Source: Perlucidibaca sp. (lineage in GTDB: Bacteria > Pseudomonadota > Gammaproteobacteria > Pseudomonadales > Moraxellaceae). Taken from it: a stretch of DNA of 46,881 nt. A program made the translations under genes and the position numbers. The stretch is taken from contig JAHFSA010000010.1 in assembly GCA_023265995.1 (NCBI GenBank), forward strand, positions 1-46,881, in the 5' to 3' direction. Positions 26,982 to 36,162 of the stretch are shown here, piece by piece (position 1 is the first letter of the stretch; the number at the start of each line of letters is the position of its first letter). Below the pieces are notes generated by a model that saw only the letters and a program-made list of their open reading frames with translations, was not told where the DNA came from and did not search any database.

Positions 26982-27541
26982 CCGGCCGCGAGCACGGGTT
27001 GCTGCTGGCCGAGCAGCTGCTCACGCTGGCGCTGACGGCCATGTTGCTGACGGTCGCGCTCGCCGGCTGGCAGGACTGGCGCGACATGGCTCGTGCGCGT
27101 CAGTGGTCGCAGCAAATGCAGCTCAGTCTCGCCGCCCTGCGGCGTCAGGCCATGCGCGAGGAACGTGAGCTGACACTGTGCGGCAGTGCCGACGGGCAGC
27201 ACTGCAATGCCGTGGCGACCGGCGCCTGGCTGGTCTTTGCCGATACCGGCGGTGATGGTCTGCGGCAACCGACGGAGCCGGGCTGGTCCCTGCAGCCGGC
27301 CGTGCCGGCACACTGGCGGGCGCTCTGGCGCAGCTTCCGCAATCAGCCGCAGATGATCTGGCTGGCCAGTGGCGATGCCGCGACCGCCAACGGCACCTTG
27401 ACCCTGTGCCCGCCGACCGCGCACGATGCCGCCCTGCGCCAGCTCGTCATCGGCAAGTCCGGTCGCGTCAGGCTGGTGCAGCCGGCCCAGGCCGGAGCGA
27501 CAACGCTGAGAGCGGCGCGGGCGGTCTGTGGCTGGCCATGA
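26978..27541 (+). CDS. fimT: FimT/GspH-type pseudopilin
   Basis: 187 residues. Leader MTGREHG, cleavage before LLLAE (Glu at +5), then helix QLLTLALTAMLLTVAL. The head has the GspH/FimT pattern: a helix with the RRQAMREERELTLC motif (around 54-67, the usual RxEAIxRxxxVxLC form), and C-terminal LVIGKSGRVRL (usual FxxxGR). Last of the four coupled pilin genes; its TGA stop is 12 bases before thiO. In Pseudomonas fimT/fimU come first and pilE last; here the order is pilV-W-X-fimT. Confidence 0.75.
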   Translation: MTGREHGLLLAEQLLTLALTAMLLTVALAGWQDWRDMARARQWSQQMQLSLAALRRQAMREERELTLCGSADGQHCNAVATGAWLVFADTGGDGLRQPTEPGWSLQPAVPAHWRALWRSFRNQPQMIWLASGDAATANGTLTLCPPTAHDAALRQLVIGKSGRVRLVQPAQAGATTLRAARAVCGWP

Positions 27542-27555
27542 ACGAGGAGACGGGC

Positions 27556-28638
27556 ATGCGGGTGGTGGTGGTCGGTGGCGGCATCAATGGTCTGCTGACG
27601 GCGCGCGAGCTGGTGGCGGGCGGCGCCGAGGTGGTGCTGCTGGAGCAGGGTGAATTCGGGCGCGAGGCCTCCTGGGCCGGCGGCGGCATCGTCTCGCCGC
27701 TCTACCCGTGGCGCTATTCGCCGGCGGTGACGGCGCTGGCGTCATGGGCGCAGCAGGCCTATCCGCAGCTGGCCGCCGACTTGCTGGCGGAAACCGGCAT
27801 TGATCCCGAGCTCGAGCGCTGCGGCCTGCTCTTCATCGATGCTCCCGATGCCCGCGATGCCCGCGTCTGGGCGGCCGGCCATGACATGCCCGTCGAGGTG
27901 CTCGACCATGCCGCCCTGCATGCGCGCTGGCCGGGCCTCGCTGCCGATGCAGGCGAGGGGCTGTTTCTGCCGACACTTGCCAACATCCGCAATCCGCGCC
28001 TGCTCAAGGCCTTGCTGGCGGCTCTGCGCGCGCATCCGCGCGTGCAGCTGCGCGAGCATGCCGAGGTCGTCGCCATGCAGCCGGGCAGCAATGGTGCGGC
28101 GGTGACCCTGGCCGACGGCCATGTCGTATCGGGCGATGCCGTGGTCGTCTGTGGCGGTGCCTGGAGCGGGCGTCTGCTGGCGACGCTGGGCAGCAGCCTG
28201 CCGGTGCGGCCGGTGCGTGGCCAGATGCAGCTGTACCGGCTGGCGCCGGGTGCCTTGCCGAGCATGATCATGCGCGCAGGTCATTACGTGATTCCACGCC
28301 GCGACGGCCATGTGCTCTGCGGTTCCACGCTGGAAGAGGCTGGTTTCGACAAGTCGACCACGGAGCAGGCGCACGACATTCTGCGTGCTGCTGCGCTGCG
28401 GCTGTGGCCGGCGCTGGCGCAGGCGCCGCTGCTGCAGCAATGGGCCGGTCTGCGCCCGGGCTCGCCGAACGGCATCCCCTTCATCGGGGCGGTGCCGGGT
28501 CAGGATGGCATCTGGGTCAACGCCGGCCAGTTCCGCAACGGTCTGGTGCTGGCGCCGGCATCGGCGCGACTGCTGGCGGATCAGCTGCTCGGCCGGACGC
28601 CGGTCATCGACCCGCTGCCTTACAGTCTGGCTTATTGA
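27556..28638 (+). CDS. thiO: Glycine oxidase ThiO (FAD-dependent)
   Basis: 360 residues. A DAO-family flavoenzyme supplying iminoglycine for the thiazole of thiamine. The FAD dinucleotide motif VVVGGGINGLLTAREL is at 4-19, then LLEQGEFGREASWAGGG; the C-terminal half has RPVRGQMQLY, LCGSTLEEAG and the FAD-contacting WAGLRPGSPNGIPFIG. ATG 27556 (GAGGAGA 5 bases upstream) is chosen over the ATG at 27538 because it begins at the first beta strand. In Pseudomonas thiO also sits beside the fimT minor pilin gene. thiamine genes thiG/S are not in the window. Confidence 0.9.
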   Translation: MRVVVVGGGINGLLTARELVAGGAEVVLLEQGEFGREASWAGGGIVSPLYPWRYSPAVTALASWAQQAYPQLAADLLAETGIDPELERCGLLFIDAPDARDARVWAAGHDMPVEVLDHAALHARWPGLAADAGEGLFLPTLANIRNPRLLKALLAALRAHPRVQLREHAEVVAMQPGSNGAAVTLADGHVVSGDAVVVCGGAWSGRLLATLGSSLPVRPVRGQMQLYRLAPGALPSMIMRAGHYVIPRRDGHVLCGSTLEEAGFDKSTTEQAHDILRAAALRLWPALAQAPLLQQWAGLRPGSPNGIPFIGAVPGQDGIWVNAGQFRNGLVLAPASARLLADQLLGRTPVIDPLPYSLAY

Positions 28639-28874
28639 CGCGGGTGTTCGCGGAAGTAGGCGTCGCGATGCGCTTCCGAGCAGAACGTGTAGCCGCCCGA
28701 CTGGGTGCTCTCGCCGGAGGGCAGATGCACGCCGCAGTGGGCGCAGCGCTGCATGAGCTCGTTGCGCGGAGTCTGCTTGGGCAGCTCCTGGGGGCCGCCC
28801 ATGAGCTGGCGCACGAGACGGAAGCCGAACCAGGCCAGTGCCGCCAGTATGAGCAGGCGAATGATGAACGCCAT
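28632..28874 (-). CDS. PP0621-family small membrane protein with Cys motif
   Basis: 80 residues: one N-terminal helix (about 3-17), a short linker, then MQRCAHCGVHLPSGES and TFCSEAHRDAY, a small Cys/His cluster (C-X2-C ... C-X3-H) able to bind zinc. It matches what I recall of the PP0621 family, found beside the pilS/pilR sensor genes in Pseudomonas. No pilSR is present here. Function unknown. Its stop overlaps the thiO 3' end (convergent, 7 bases), and it starts 71 bases from divergent nadE. Confidence 0.8.
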   Translation of the reverse strand: MAFIIRLLILAALAWFGFRLVRQLMGGPQELPKQTPRNELMQRCAHCGVHLPSGESTQSGGYTFCSEAHRDAYFREHPRQ

Positions 28875-28945
28875 GGGGATTCCTTCTGCTTGGACTTGTC
28901 CTCGACTATCCTAGGCAACTCCGAGCCGACTGCAAACTGGAAAAA

Positions 28946-30580
28946 ATGCCTGCCGCCACTCTCCGTATCGCCCTGGCCCAACTCAACCTGCTGGTCGGGG
29001 ACATCCCGGGCAATGCCGCGCGCCTGGTTCAGGCAGCGGAAACCGCGCGTGACCGGCACCAGGCCGACGTCATCCTGTTTCCCGAGCTGAGCCTGACCGG
29101 CTACCCGCCCGAGGACCTGCTGCTGCGTCCCAGCCTGAGTGCGCGCGTCGACGAGGCGCTGCTGTTGCTCAAGGCCGTGCGTGGCATCACCCTGGTCTTC
29201 GGCCTGCCCGAACGGGCGCCGCAGGGGCTGCTCAATGCCGCCTGGGCCCTGCGCGACGGCGAGGTGCTGGTGCGCTATGCCAAGCAGGAGCTGCCCAACA
29301 ACCAGGTCTTCGACGAATGCCGCTATTTCGTGCCGGGTCACGAGGCCGCGGTCTTCAGTCAGAACGGTGTCAGCCTCGGCCTCACCATCTGCGAGGACAT
29401 CTGGCATGCCGGCCCGGCACAGGCCGCCCGTGCTGCCGGCGCCGAGCTGCTGCTCAACCTCAACGCCTCGCCGTTCCATGCCGGCAAGCCGGCCGAGCGC
29501 CATCAGGTGGTGGCCAGCCGCTGCGCCGAAACAGGCCTGCCGGTGGTCTACTGCAATCTCGTCGGCGGTCAGGATGAACTGATCTTCGACGGCGGCTCCT
29601 TCGCCCTCCAGGCTGACGGCGAGCTGGCACTGCAGGCTCCGGTGTTCGAGGAGTCGCTGCAGGTGCTCGACTACGACGTCGCCAGCCGCCGCTTCCTGCC
29701 GGCCGCGCTGACGCCGCTGCCGAGCCTGGAGGCTTCGGTCTATCAGGCGCTGGTGCTGGCGGTGCGCGACTACGTCAACAAGAGCGGCTTCAAGGGCGTG
29801 GTGCTGGGCCTGTCCGGCGGCATCGATTCGGCGCTGACACTGGCCATCGCCGTCGATGCGCTCGGTGCCGAGCGCGTGCGCGCGGTCATGATGCCCTATC
29901 GCTACACCGCCGAGATGAGTCTGGAGGATGCCGAGGCCGAGGCGCGCACGCTGGGCGTGCATTACTCGGTGCTGAGCATCGCGCCCATGGTCGAGGCCTT
30001 CGTCGACACGCTGGCCGAGACCTTCGCCGGCCTAGGCAAGGACAAGACCGAGGAGAACCTGCAGGCGCGCTCGCGTGGCGTGCTGCTCATGGCGATCTCC
30101 AACAAGCTTGGCTACATGGTGCTGACCACCGGCAACAAGTCGGAGATGTCGGTCGGCTATGCCACGCTCTATGGCGACATGGCCGGTGGCTTCGATGTCC
30201 TCAAGGATGTGCCGAAGACGCTGGTGTTCCGTCTCTGCGAATGGCGCAACCAGCAGACGCCGGAGCATCCGCCGATTCCGCAGCGCGTCATCGACAGGCC
30301 GCCTTCGGCCGAGCTGGCGCCGGACCAGAAGGACGAGGACTCGCTGCCGCCGTATCCGGTGCTCGACGAGATCCTGCGTCGCTATGTCGAGCTCGACGAG
30401 AGCGCGGCGGTCATCATCGCCGCCGGCTTCGAGGCCGAGACCGTGCAGCGCGTGCTGCGTCTGGTCGACATCAACGAATACAAGCGCCGTCAGGCCGCCA
30501 TCGGGCCGCGCATCACCCAGCGCGGCTTCGGCAAGGATCGTCGCTACCCCATCGTCAACGGCTGGCGCATCGGCAGCTGA
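28946..30580 (+). CDS. nadE: Glutamine-dependent NAD+ synthetase
   Basis: 544 residues. The N-terminal glutaminase (nitrilase fold, about 1-250) has the Glu-Lys-Cys triad: Glu47 (FPELSLTGY), Lys113 (YAKQELPN) and Cys149 (TICEDIWH). The C-terminal synthetase (about 265-540) has the pyrophosphatase loop SGGIDSA at 290-296 and TGNKSEMSVGYATLYGD. It converts nicotinic acid adenine dinucleotide to NAD using glutamine-derived ammonia. Standard length for the bacterial two-domain form. Confidence 0.97.
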   Translation: MPAATLRIALAQLNLLVGDIPGNAARLVQAAETARDRHQADVILFPELSLTGYPPEDLLLRPSLSARVDEALLLLKAVRGITLVFGLPERAPQGLLNAAWALRDGEVLVRYAKQELPNNQVFDECRYFVPGHEAAVFSQNGVSLGLTICEDIWHAGPAQAARAAGAELLLNLNASPFHAGKPAERHQVVASRCAETGLPVVYCNLVGGQDELIFDGGSFALQADGELALQAPVFEESLQVLDYDVASRRFLPAALTPLPSLEASVYQALVLAVRDYVNKSGFKGVVLGLSGGIDSALTLAIAVDALGAERVRAVMMPYRYTAEMSLEDAEAEARTLGVHYSVLSIAPMVEAFVDTLAETFAGLGKDKTEENLQARSRGVLLMAISNKLGYMVLTTGNKSEMSVGYATLYGDMAGGFDVLKDVPKTLVFRLCEWRNQQTPEHPPIPQRVIDRPPSAELAPDQKDEDSLPPYPVLDEILRRYVELDESAAVIIAAGFEAETVQRVLRLVDINEYKRRQAAIGPRITQRGFGKDRRYPIVNGWRIGS

Positions 30581-30673
30581 GCGGCGGGCGGGCGCGAGCT
30601 CGCGAAAGCAGGCCATCGGGTCTATTCCTGAATACAGGGACCGTTTTCCGGTTCCGTTCGGGGAGACGACGCG

Positions 30674-33535
30674 ATGGCCTTTTTCATGCCCGTCGACCGG
30701 CGCTGGCGCACGCTGATGCTGTGTCTGGCGCTGGCCTGGGCGCTGCCTGCTCCGGCACGTGTGGCTGGAGCCTATCTGCCGGCGACAGCCGAGGCCTCAC
30801 CCCTGCTCTGGTGGGCCGTCGATACATCTCCTGCGACACAATCCGGGGCGCCTGCCACGGATGATCTGCTGGCCGCGCTGCGCGCCTGGCTGCAGCTGCC
30901 CCGGCCGGGCCAGCGTGTCTACCCGCCGGATGGCATCCGTCTCGGCCTGCTGGCGCTGCTTCCGGATCGCCAGCGTCATCTGGCCGTGCGCGAGCTGCAT
31001 CCGCCGGTAGCGCTGGATGCCGTCAGCGACTGGCCGGCCCGGGAGCGTTCCCGCCTCTTCGAACTGAGCTCCGCCTCTGCTGTCATGCCCGATGGCCAGA
31101 TGCTCACCGCCGCGCTGCCGGCCTTGCCGGCCGGCGAGCTGCAGGTGCTGGAACTGACGCTGCCGGTGCAGGCCGATGGCGGTGTGCCGGCGCATTTGCA
31201 GGTCGAGGTGCTGACTGGCGACGACAGCCTGCTCTGGCGCGGCCCGGTGGCGGTGCAGCCTGCCGCTGCCGGCCACTGGCGGCTGACCATGAGCGACTCC
31301 GGCCTGCACCTGCCGTTGCCGGCGACGCGCTGGCGGATTGCTCCTGTGCCTGCCGAGCCGGTGTCGGACTGGCGCTGGCTGCCGTGGTCGGCGCAGCAGC
31401 CGGCGCTCTGGTTTGCCGGCTGGCGTGAACCGGCCATCCGCGCCAGCGGACGCGCGCAGTTGCTGGCGGCCCTGGACAGTCTGCGGGCACCACCAGGCGG
31501 CAGCTTGCCGGGCAGTGCCGTCATGCTGGCAGAGGCTGTCGATACGCTGGCACAGGGGCTGCCGCTGCAAACGGCGGGGGAGGCCGGCATGAGCAGCCTG
31601 GCGCCCGGTTGCGCGTCCTGGTTGCAGCTAGGGCTCGGGCCCATGCCGGATGCACTCATGCCGGATGAAATGCGGCCGGCCGCGCCGACCATGCGACTGC
31701 CTGAGCGTCGTTACTGGCAGCTGCAGTCTCCGGGTCAGCCCTGGCCAGGCAGTGCCGCGCTGCTGTTGACTCCCGATGCCGTGCCGGCGGCACTGGACCG
31801 CTGGCGCGACGAGGCGCTGGCCGCCGAGCCAGTGCTCGACACCTTGTCGCCACGCTTTCTTGCCGGCCAATTGCTGGGTCTCGATGCCTTCTGGCTGCAG
31901 GCCGTGCCCGGACGGCTGGCCTGGCCCGGCGACCACGCTTTCCTGCCCTGCGCCACGCTGTCGGCCTGTCCGCGCGAGCCTCTGCCATCCGGTGATCTGG
32001 CGGCGCGGCTGCAGAGCGGGTCAGGGCAGATGCGCTGGCTGACCGATGCCGGTGTCGATCAGGGCCAGCCCCTGCGCGACTGGTCCGTGCATATGGCCGA
32101 TGCCGCCGTTCGCGATGACCTGCTGCGCCTGCTCGATCTGCCGGCCGATGCCGAACACCGGGCGGCACTGCAGTCCGCTTTGCAGGATGTCCTGACGCAC
32201 CCGCCATTGCCGCAGGGCAGCGGCATCTATCTCGATGACGGGCCGGACCCGCTGATGCCCGGAGGTCGTCATGGCTATCTCGCCATGGCGCATGCCGATG
32301 GCGGTCTCATGCTGCTGGCGGCTGATGGTCAGCCGCTGTGGCTCTGGCGCCCGCAACAGATGCTCTCGCACTGGCTGCGCCACAGGCTTGATGTGCCTGG
32401 CGCCGATCCGGCCCTGCTCAGGCCGGGCGACTGGCAGCTCTGGCCCACACCCGGCGAGACCGCAGGCACGATGGCGGGCAGCAGTCCCGGGCGTCATCTC
32501 TACGGGCTGGTCGATGGCCAGCTGCTGGCGCTGGACGTCAGCTCGCCGCTGAGCCCGCGCCGGCTGTTCAGTCTGACCTGGCCCGATGGCAGTCGCATAG
32601 GCAGCCTGACCACGTTCAGTCAGGCCGGCCGTCCGCGTCTGTTGCTGGCGCGTGGCAGTGCGGCCGCTGGCGCGCCGGTGAGCGATCAGGATGCGCTCTG
32701 GCTGGTCGATGGCGACACCGGCAGCGTGCTCTGGCGTGCCGCTGCCGGTGGCAGCTCGGCCGCGGCGGTCGATGCCCGCCTGCAGTCGCCCTGGCGTGCC
32801 GGCTGGCGGCTGCTGACTGCTGGTGATGGTCAGCTCAGGCTTTATGGTGTCGATCTCGCCGGCATGGTCTGGCGCCTGCTGCTGCCAGCCGCAGGCACTG
32901 CCGTGCCCGAGCTGCGGGCTGTCGCGGATCTGGCCGATCCGGCGCAGCCAGCGGGCCTGGAGCATTTCGAGGATGCGCCATCGCTGGCCTGGCTGGGCGA
33001 TGCCGAAACAGGCCGCCTGCCCGTACTAACCGTGGCCAGTCGTGGTGGCGATGCGGCGTCGCCGGCGGGTGTTTTCGCCCTGCGTGATCGCATGGCGGCC
33101 GGCGGCGCATTCCTGCAGCGTGGCGATCTCGCATCCTGGCCCTTGCACAGCCTGCAGCCGCCAGCGCATGTGTGGGGCTGGCAGCGGCGCTGGCGGGATG
33201 CCGGCGAGGATCTGGCGACCGCGCCGAGCTGGTTGCAGGGGCAGGTGGTGCTGGCCACGGAAACACCGCAGCCGGTCAGCGCCTGTGGCGCGCGGCAATG
33301 GCTGGGGCGGCTTTATCGACTGCCCTGGAAGAGAGGCACGGGAGGGCAGGCGGGTACGGGCGAGGAGGTGGCGCTGGCGGCGTCGGAGCTGCCTTTGTCT
33401 GCTCCGGTCATGGTGGCGGCAGACAGTCTGCGCTGGGCGGGAAGGGCGGGCACGGAGAGCGCCGGGCTGGTTCTGCCTGTACCGGTGGCGGGCAGGCAGC
33501 GCATAGGCAAGGAGGCCATGCCGGCGCCGCCGTGA
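30674..33535 (+). CDS. PilY1-like secreted protein, divergent
   Basis: 953 residues with a signal peptide (TLMLCLALAWALPAPARVAGA). At about residue 50 LLWWAVDTSPATQ resembles the start of a von Willebrand A domain, but the DxSxS metal site is lost (DTSPA). From about 530 on, a beta-propeller-like part has LMLLAADGQPLWLWRP, LLALDVSSPLSPRRLFSL, LWLVDGDTGSVLW and, near 724, YGVDLAGMVWRLLL. These follow the order of the PilY1 C-terminal domain (YAGDLQGNLWRFDL-like), but I do not see its DxDxDG calcium loop. Probably a pilus-tip or assembly factor partnered with the minor pilins, from which thiO and nadE separate it. Family call is moderate. Confidence 0.6.
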   Translation: MAFFMPVDRRWRTLMLCLALAWALPAPARVAGAYLPATAEASPLLWWAVDTSPATQSGAPATDDLLAALRAWLQLPRPGQRVYPPDGIRLGLLALLPDRQRHLAVRELHPPVALDAVSDWPARERSRLFELSSASAVMPDGQMLTAALPALPAGELQVLELTLPVQADGGVPAHLQVEVLTGDDSLLWRGPVAVQPAAAGHWRLTMSDSGLHLPLPATRWRIAPVPAEPVSDWRWLPWSAQQPALWFAGWREPAIRASGRAQLLAALDSLRAPPGGSLPGSAVMLAEAVDTLAQGLPLQTAGEAGMSSLAPGCASWLQLGLGPMPDALMPDEMRPAAPTMRLPERRYWQLQSPGQPWPGSAALLLTPDAVPAALDRWRDEALAAEPVLDTLSPRFLAGQLLGLDAFWLQAVPGRLAWPGDHAFLPCATLSACPREPLPSGDLAARLQSGSGQMRWLTDAGVDQGQPLRDWSVHMADAAVRDDLLRLLDLPADAEHRAALQSALQDVLTHPPLPQGSGIYLDDGPDPLMPGGRHGYLAMAHADGGLMLLAADGQPLWLWRPQQMLSHWLRHRLDVPGADPALLRPGDWQLWPTPGETAGTMAGSSPGRHLYGLVDGQLLALDVSSPLSPRRLFSLTWPDGSRIGSLTTFSQAGRPRLLLARGSAAAGAPVSDQDALWLVDGDTGSVLWRAAAGGSSAAAVDARLQSPWRAGWRLLTAGDGQLRLYGVDLAGMVWRLLLPAAGTAVPELRAVADLADPAQPAGLEHFEDAPSLAWLGDAETGRLPVLTVASRGGDAASPAGVFALRDRMAAGGAFLQRGDLASWPLHSLQPPAHVWGWQRRWRDAGEDLATAPSWLQGQVVLATETPQPVSACGARQWLGRLYRLPWKRGTGGQAGTGEEVALAASELPLSAPVMVAADSLRWAGRAGTESAGLVLPVPVAGRQRIGKEAMPAPP

Positions 33536-33546
33536 CGGCGCCGGCA
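33519..33546. other. Strong hairpin between convergent genes
   Basis: An 11-bp perfect stem, TGCCGGCGCCG (33519-33529) with CGGCGCCGGCA (33536-33546), loop CCGTGA. It straddles the stop codon of the PilY1-like gene and lies 7 bases before the bamD stop. It has no T run on either strand, so it may be a weak or assisted terminator. Confidence 0.55.
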
Positions 33547-33553
33547 GTCAGGC

Positions 33554-34318
33554 TCAGTTCGGCTGTGCCGCCTGGCTGCCGGCATTGCCGGACTGGCTGG
33601 TCTTGAGCAGGCTTTCGGCCTGGGCGGCGAGATCGTTCATGCCCAGCGCCTTGTAGTTCTTCACCAGCATGTTCAGGGCTTCCGGCACGGCGGCGCTTTC
33701 CGGGAAGTTTTCCACCACCCAGCGCGCACGGTTGACCACGGCGACGAGGGCGCCACGGGTTTCGTAGTAGCGCGCCACATGCATTTCCGACTCGGCCATC
33801 TGGTTGCGCAGATAGACCATGCGCTGACGGGCATCGGCGGCATAGGGGCTGTTCGGGTAGCGGCTGTTGAGCTGGCGGAAGTCGTCGAAGGCCACGCGGG
33901 TCTGGCCGAAGTCGCGGTGGGCCATGTTGATCGGCATGCGCTTGAGAATGCTGTCCTGGTCGATCGAGTAGTTCGACAGGCCGCGCAGATAGAGCACGTA
34001 ATCGAGGCGCGGCGACTCCGGATGCAGACGCAGGTAGCGGTCGGCGGCGGTGATGGCGGCCAGGTATTCAGCCTGCATGTACTTGCCGTAGATCACTTCC
34101 AGCTGGGCCTGCTCGGTGTAGCGGCCGACCGGGTACTGCGATTCCAGGGCCTCGAAGCCGGTCACGGCATTGCCATAGTTGCCGGCCTTGAGCGAGGTGC
34201 TGGCTTCCTGATAGTACTGGGCTTCGGTTTTCACGCCGCCCTGGTTGGGGTTGGAGGCACAGGCTCCGAGGGTCAGCGGCAGGGCGAGCAACAGAGTGCG
34301 AAGCATCAGCTTTTTCAT
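33554..34318 (-). CDS. bamD: BAM complex lipoprotein BamD
   Basis: 254 residues. Lipoprotein signal with lipobox LGAC (Cys20), then five TPR repeats: EAQYYQEASTSLKAGNY, FEALESQYPVGRYTEQAQLE, AADRYLRLHPESPRLDYVLYLRG, and FRQLNSRYPNSPYAADARQRM are family landmarks. Essential part of the outer-membrane beta-barrel assembly machine. The ATG at 34318 gives the lipoprotein signal; a longer in-frame start would hide it. Divergent from rluD (83 bases), the standard arrangement. Confidence 0.96.
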   Translation of the reverse strand: MKKLMLRTLLLALPLTLGACASNPNQGGVKTEAQYYQEASTSLKAGNYGNAVTGFEALESQYPVGRYTEQAQLEVIYGKYMQAEYLAAITAADRYLRLHPESPRLDYVLYLRGLSNYSIDQDSILKRMPINMAHRDFGQTRVAFDDFRQLNSRYPNSPYAADARQRMVYLRNQMAESEMHVARYYETRGALVAVVNRARWVVENFPESAAVPEALNMLVKNYKALGMNDLAAQAESLLKTSQSGNAGSQAAQPN

Positions 34319-34401
34319 GGATTCATCCAGCGATGAGCACCAGACGTGGTGCGCGGGTACAATCCCGCTATTAAACACCAGCTCGACGAGCCCGCCAAAC
34401 C

Positions 34402-35358
34402 ATGTCGCAAGCAATTTCCCTGCACGCCGTTGTCCCGCCCGAACTGGCAGGCAGTCGCCTCGACCAGGCCGCCGCCCAGCTTTTCGGCGAATATTCGCGC
34501 GAGCGCCTGAAACAATGGATCCAGGACGGGACCCTGACGCTGGATGGCCGGCACGCCAAGCCCAAGGACAAGGTCATGGGCGGCGAGCGCCTGGACGTGG
34601 CCGTGCAGCTGCAGGACGAGACCGTCGCCGTGGCCGAGGACATCCCGCTCGACATCGTGCACGAGGATGACCAGATCATCGTCATCAACAAGCCGGCCGG
34701 TCTGGTCGTGCACCCCGGCGCCGGCAATCACCAGGGCACGCTGATGAACGCCCTGCTGCATCATGACCCGGCGCTGGCGCAGCTGCCGCGAGCCGGCATC
34801 GTGCATCGCCTCGACCGCGACACCACCGGCCTCATGGTCGTGGCCAGGACGCTGACTGCGCACACCCATCTGGTGGCGCAGCTGGCCGACAAGCAGGTCT
34901 ATCGCGAGTACGAGGCGGTGGCCTACGGCAACATGACGGCGGGCGGCACGGTCGATGCGCCCATCGACCGCCATCCGCATGATCGCGTGCGCATGGCCGT
35001 GGTGCCGGGCGGCCGTCCGGCCGTGACGCACTACCGCATCCTGCAGCGCTACCCAAATCACACCCATGTCCGCGTTCAGCTGGAAACCGGCCGTACCCAC
35101 CAGATCCGCGTGCACATGGCGCATATCGGCTTTCCCCTGGTCGGCGATCCGGTCTATGCCCGCCTGCGCTTCCCCAAGGGTGCCACGCCGGTGTTGCTTG
35201 ATACCCTGCGCCTGTTCAACCGCCAGGCCCTGCACGCGCGTCGCCTGGGTCTTGTGCATCCGGCCACGGGCGAGCAGTGTCTCTGGGAGAGCCCGCTGCC
35301 GGAGGACTTCCTGCAGCTGCTGGAAGCGCTCAAGCTCGATGCCCTGCCGCCGGCCTGA
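34402..35358 (+). CDS. rluD: 23S rRNA pseudouridine synthase RluD
   Basis: 318 residues. N-terminal S4 RNA-binding domain (about 15-80: LDQAAAQLFGEYSRERLKQWI), then the RluA-type catalytic domain with HRLDRDTTGLMVVA (catalytic Asp near 138) and LETGRTHQIRVHMAHIGFPLVGDPVY. It modifies helix 69 of 23S rRNA (positions 1911/1915/1917 in E. coli). Followed by pgeF after 15 bases. Confidence 0.96.
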   Translation: MSQAISLHAVVPPELAGSRLDQAAAQLFGEYSRERLKQWIQDGTLTLDGRHAKPKDKVMGGERLDVAVQLQDETVAVAEDIPLDIVHEDDQIIVINKPAGLVVHPGAGNHQGTLMNALLHHDPALAQLPRAGIVHRLDRDTTGLMVVARTLTAHTHLVAQLADKQVYREYEAVAYGNMTAGGTVDAPIDRHPHDRVRMAVVPGGRPAVTHYRILQRYPNHTHVRVQLETGRTHQIRVHMAHIGFPLVGDPVYARLRFPKGATPVLLDTLRLFNRQALHARRLGLVHPATGEQCLWESPLPEDFLQLLEALKLDALPPA

Positions 35359-35373
35359 GCCACGGAGCCCGTC

Positions 35374-36162
35374 ATGACCCCCGACATCCTGCTGCAGCAT
35401 GCGTTGCGCCCCGACTGGCCGGCCCCGGCCCATGTCCATGCCCTGGTCACCACCCGTCTCGGCGGCTGCAGCCAGGCGCCCTATGACAGCCTCAACCTCG
35501 GCGACCATGTCGAGGATGATCTCGCTGCCGTGACAGCCAACCGCGCCCTGCTCGAACAGGCGCTGCAGCAACTGGCGCCGGCGCAGGCGCCGCAGTGGCT
35601 CAAGCAGGTCCATGGTGTGCGCGTGGTGACGCCGCCGGCCGAGCCGACGCAGCGCCGTGTCTGGATTCCCGACGCCGATGCCGCGACCACCAGCGAGGCC
35701 GGCGTGCCGATCACGGTCATGACCGCCGACTGCCTGCCGGCCTTCTTCACCGATCGCGCCGGCAGCCGTGTGGCAGTGGCCCATGCCGGCTGGCGCGGTC
35801 TCTGCGATGGCGTGCTGGAAGCGACCGCCGCCGAGTTCGCCCGCCCCGAGGATGTCCTGGTCTGGCTCGGCCCGGCCATCGGCCCCGAGGCCTTCGAGGT
35901 CGGCAGCGAGGTGCGCGCCGAGTTCATCGCCCGTGATGCCGCCGCCGAAGCGGCCTTCCGGCCGGTTGTCGGCAAGCCCGGGCACTGGCTCGGTGATCTC
36001 TACCTGCTGGCGCGCCAGCGCCTGCAACGTGTCGGCATCACCTCGGTCCATGGTGGCGGACGCTGCACGTTCAGCGAACCGGAGCTGTTCTATTCCTTCC
36101 GCCGCGATGGCCGTACCGGCCGCATGGCGAGCGTGATCTGGATTGCCGGAGCCACGGCATGA
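35374..36162 (+). CDS. pgeF: Purine nucleoside phosphorylase/laccase-domain protein (PgeF/YfiH)
   Basis: 262 residues of the LACC1/YfiH family, reported as a peptidoglycan-editing factor or purine nucleoside phosphorylase; older annotations say polyphenol oxidase. Metal-site residues appear in QVHGVRV, the Cys of TADCLPAFF and the His of VAHAGWRG. GPAIGPEAFEVG and GGRCTFSEPELFYSFRRDG are conserved. Situated between rluD and a flavodoxin gene, with which it overlaps by 4 bases (ATGA). The rluD-yfiH pair is conserved in many gammaproteobacteria. Confidence 0.93.
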   Translation: MTPDILLQHALRPDWPAPAHVHALVTTRLGGCSQAPYDSLNLGDHVEDDLAAVTANRALLEQALQQLAPAQAPQWLKQVHGVRVVTPPAEPTQRRVWIPDADAATTSEAGVPITVMTADCLPAFFTDRAGSRVAVAHAGWRGLCDGVLEATAAEFARPEDVLVWLGPAIGPEAFEVGSEVRAEFIARDAAAEAAFRPVVGKPGHWLGDLYLLARQRLQRVGITSVHGGGRCTFSEPELFYSFRRDGRTGRMASVIWIAGATA

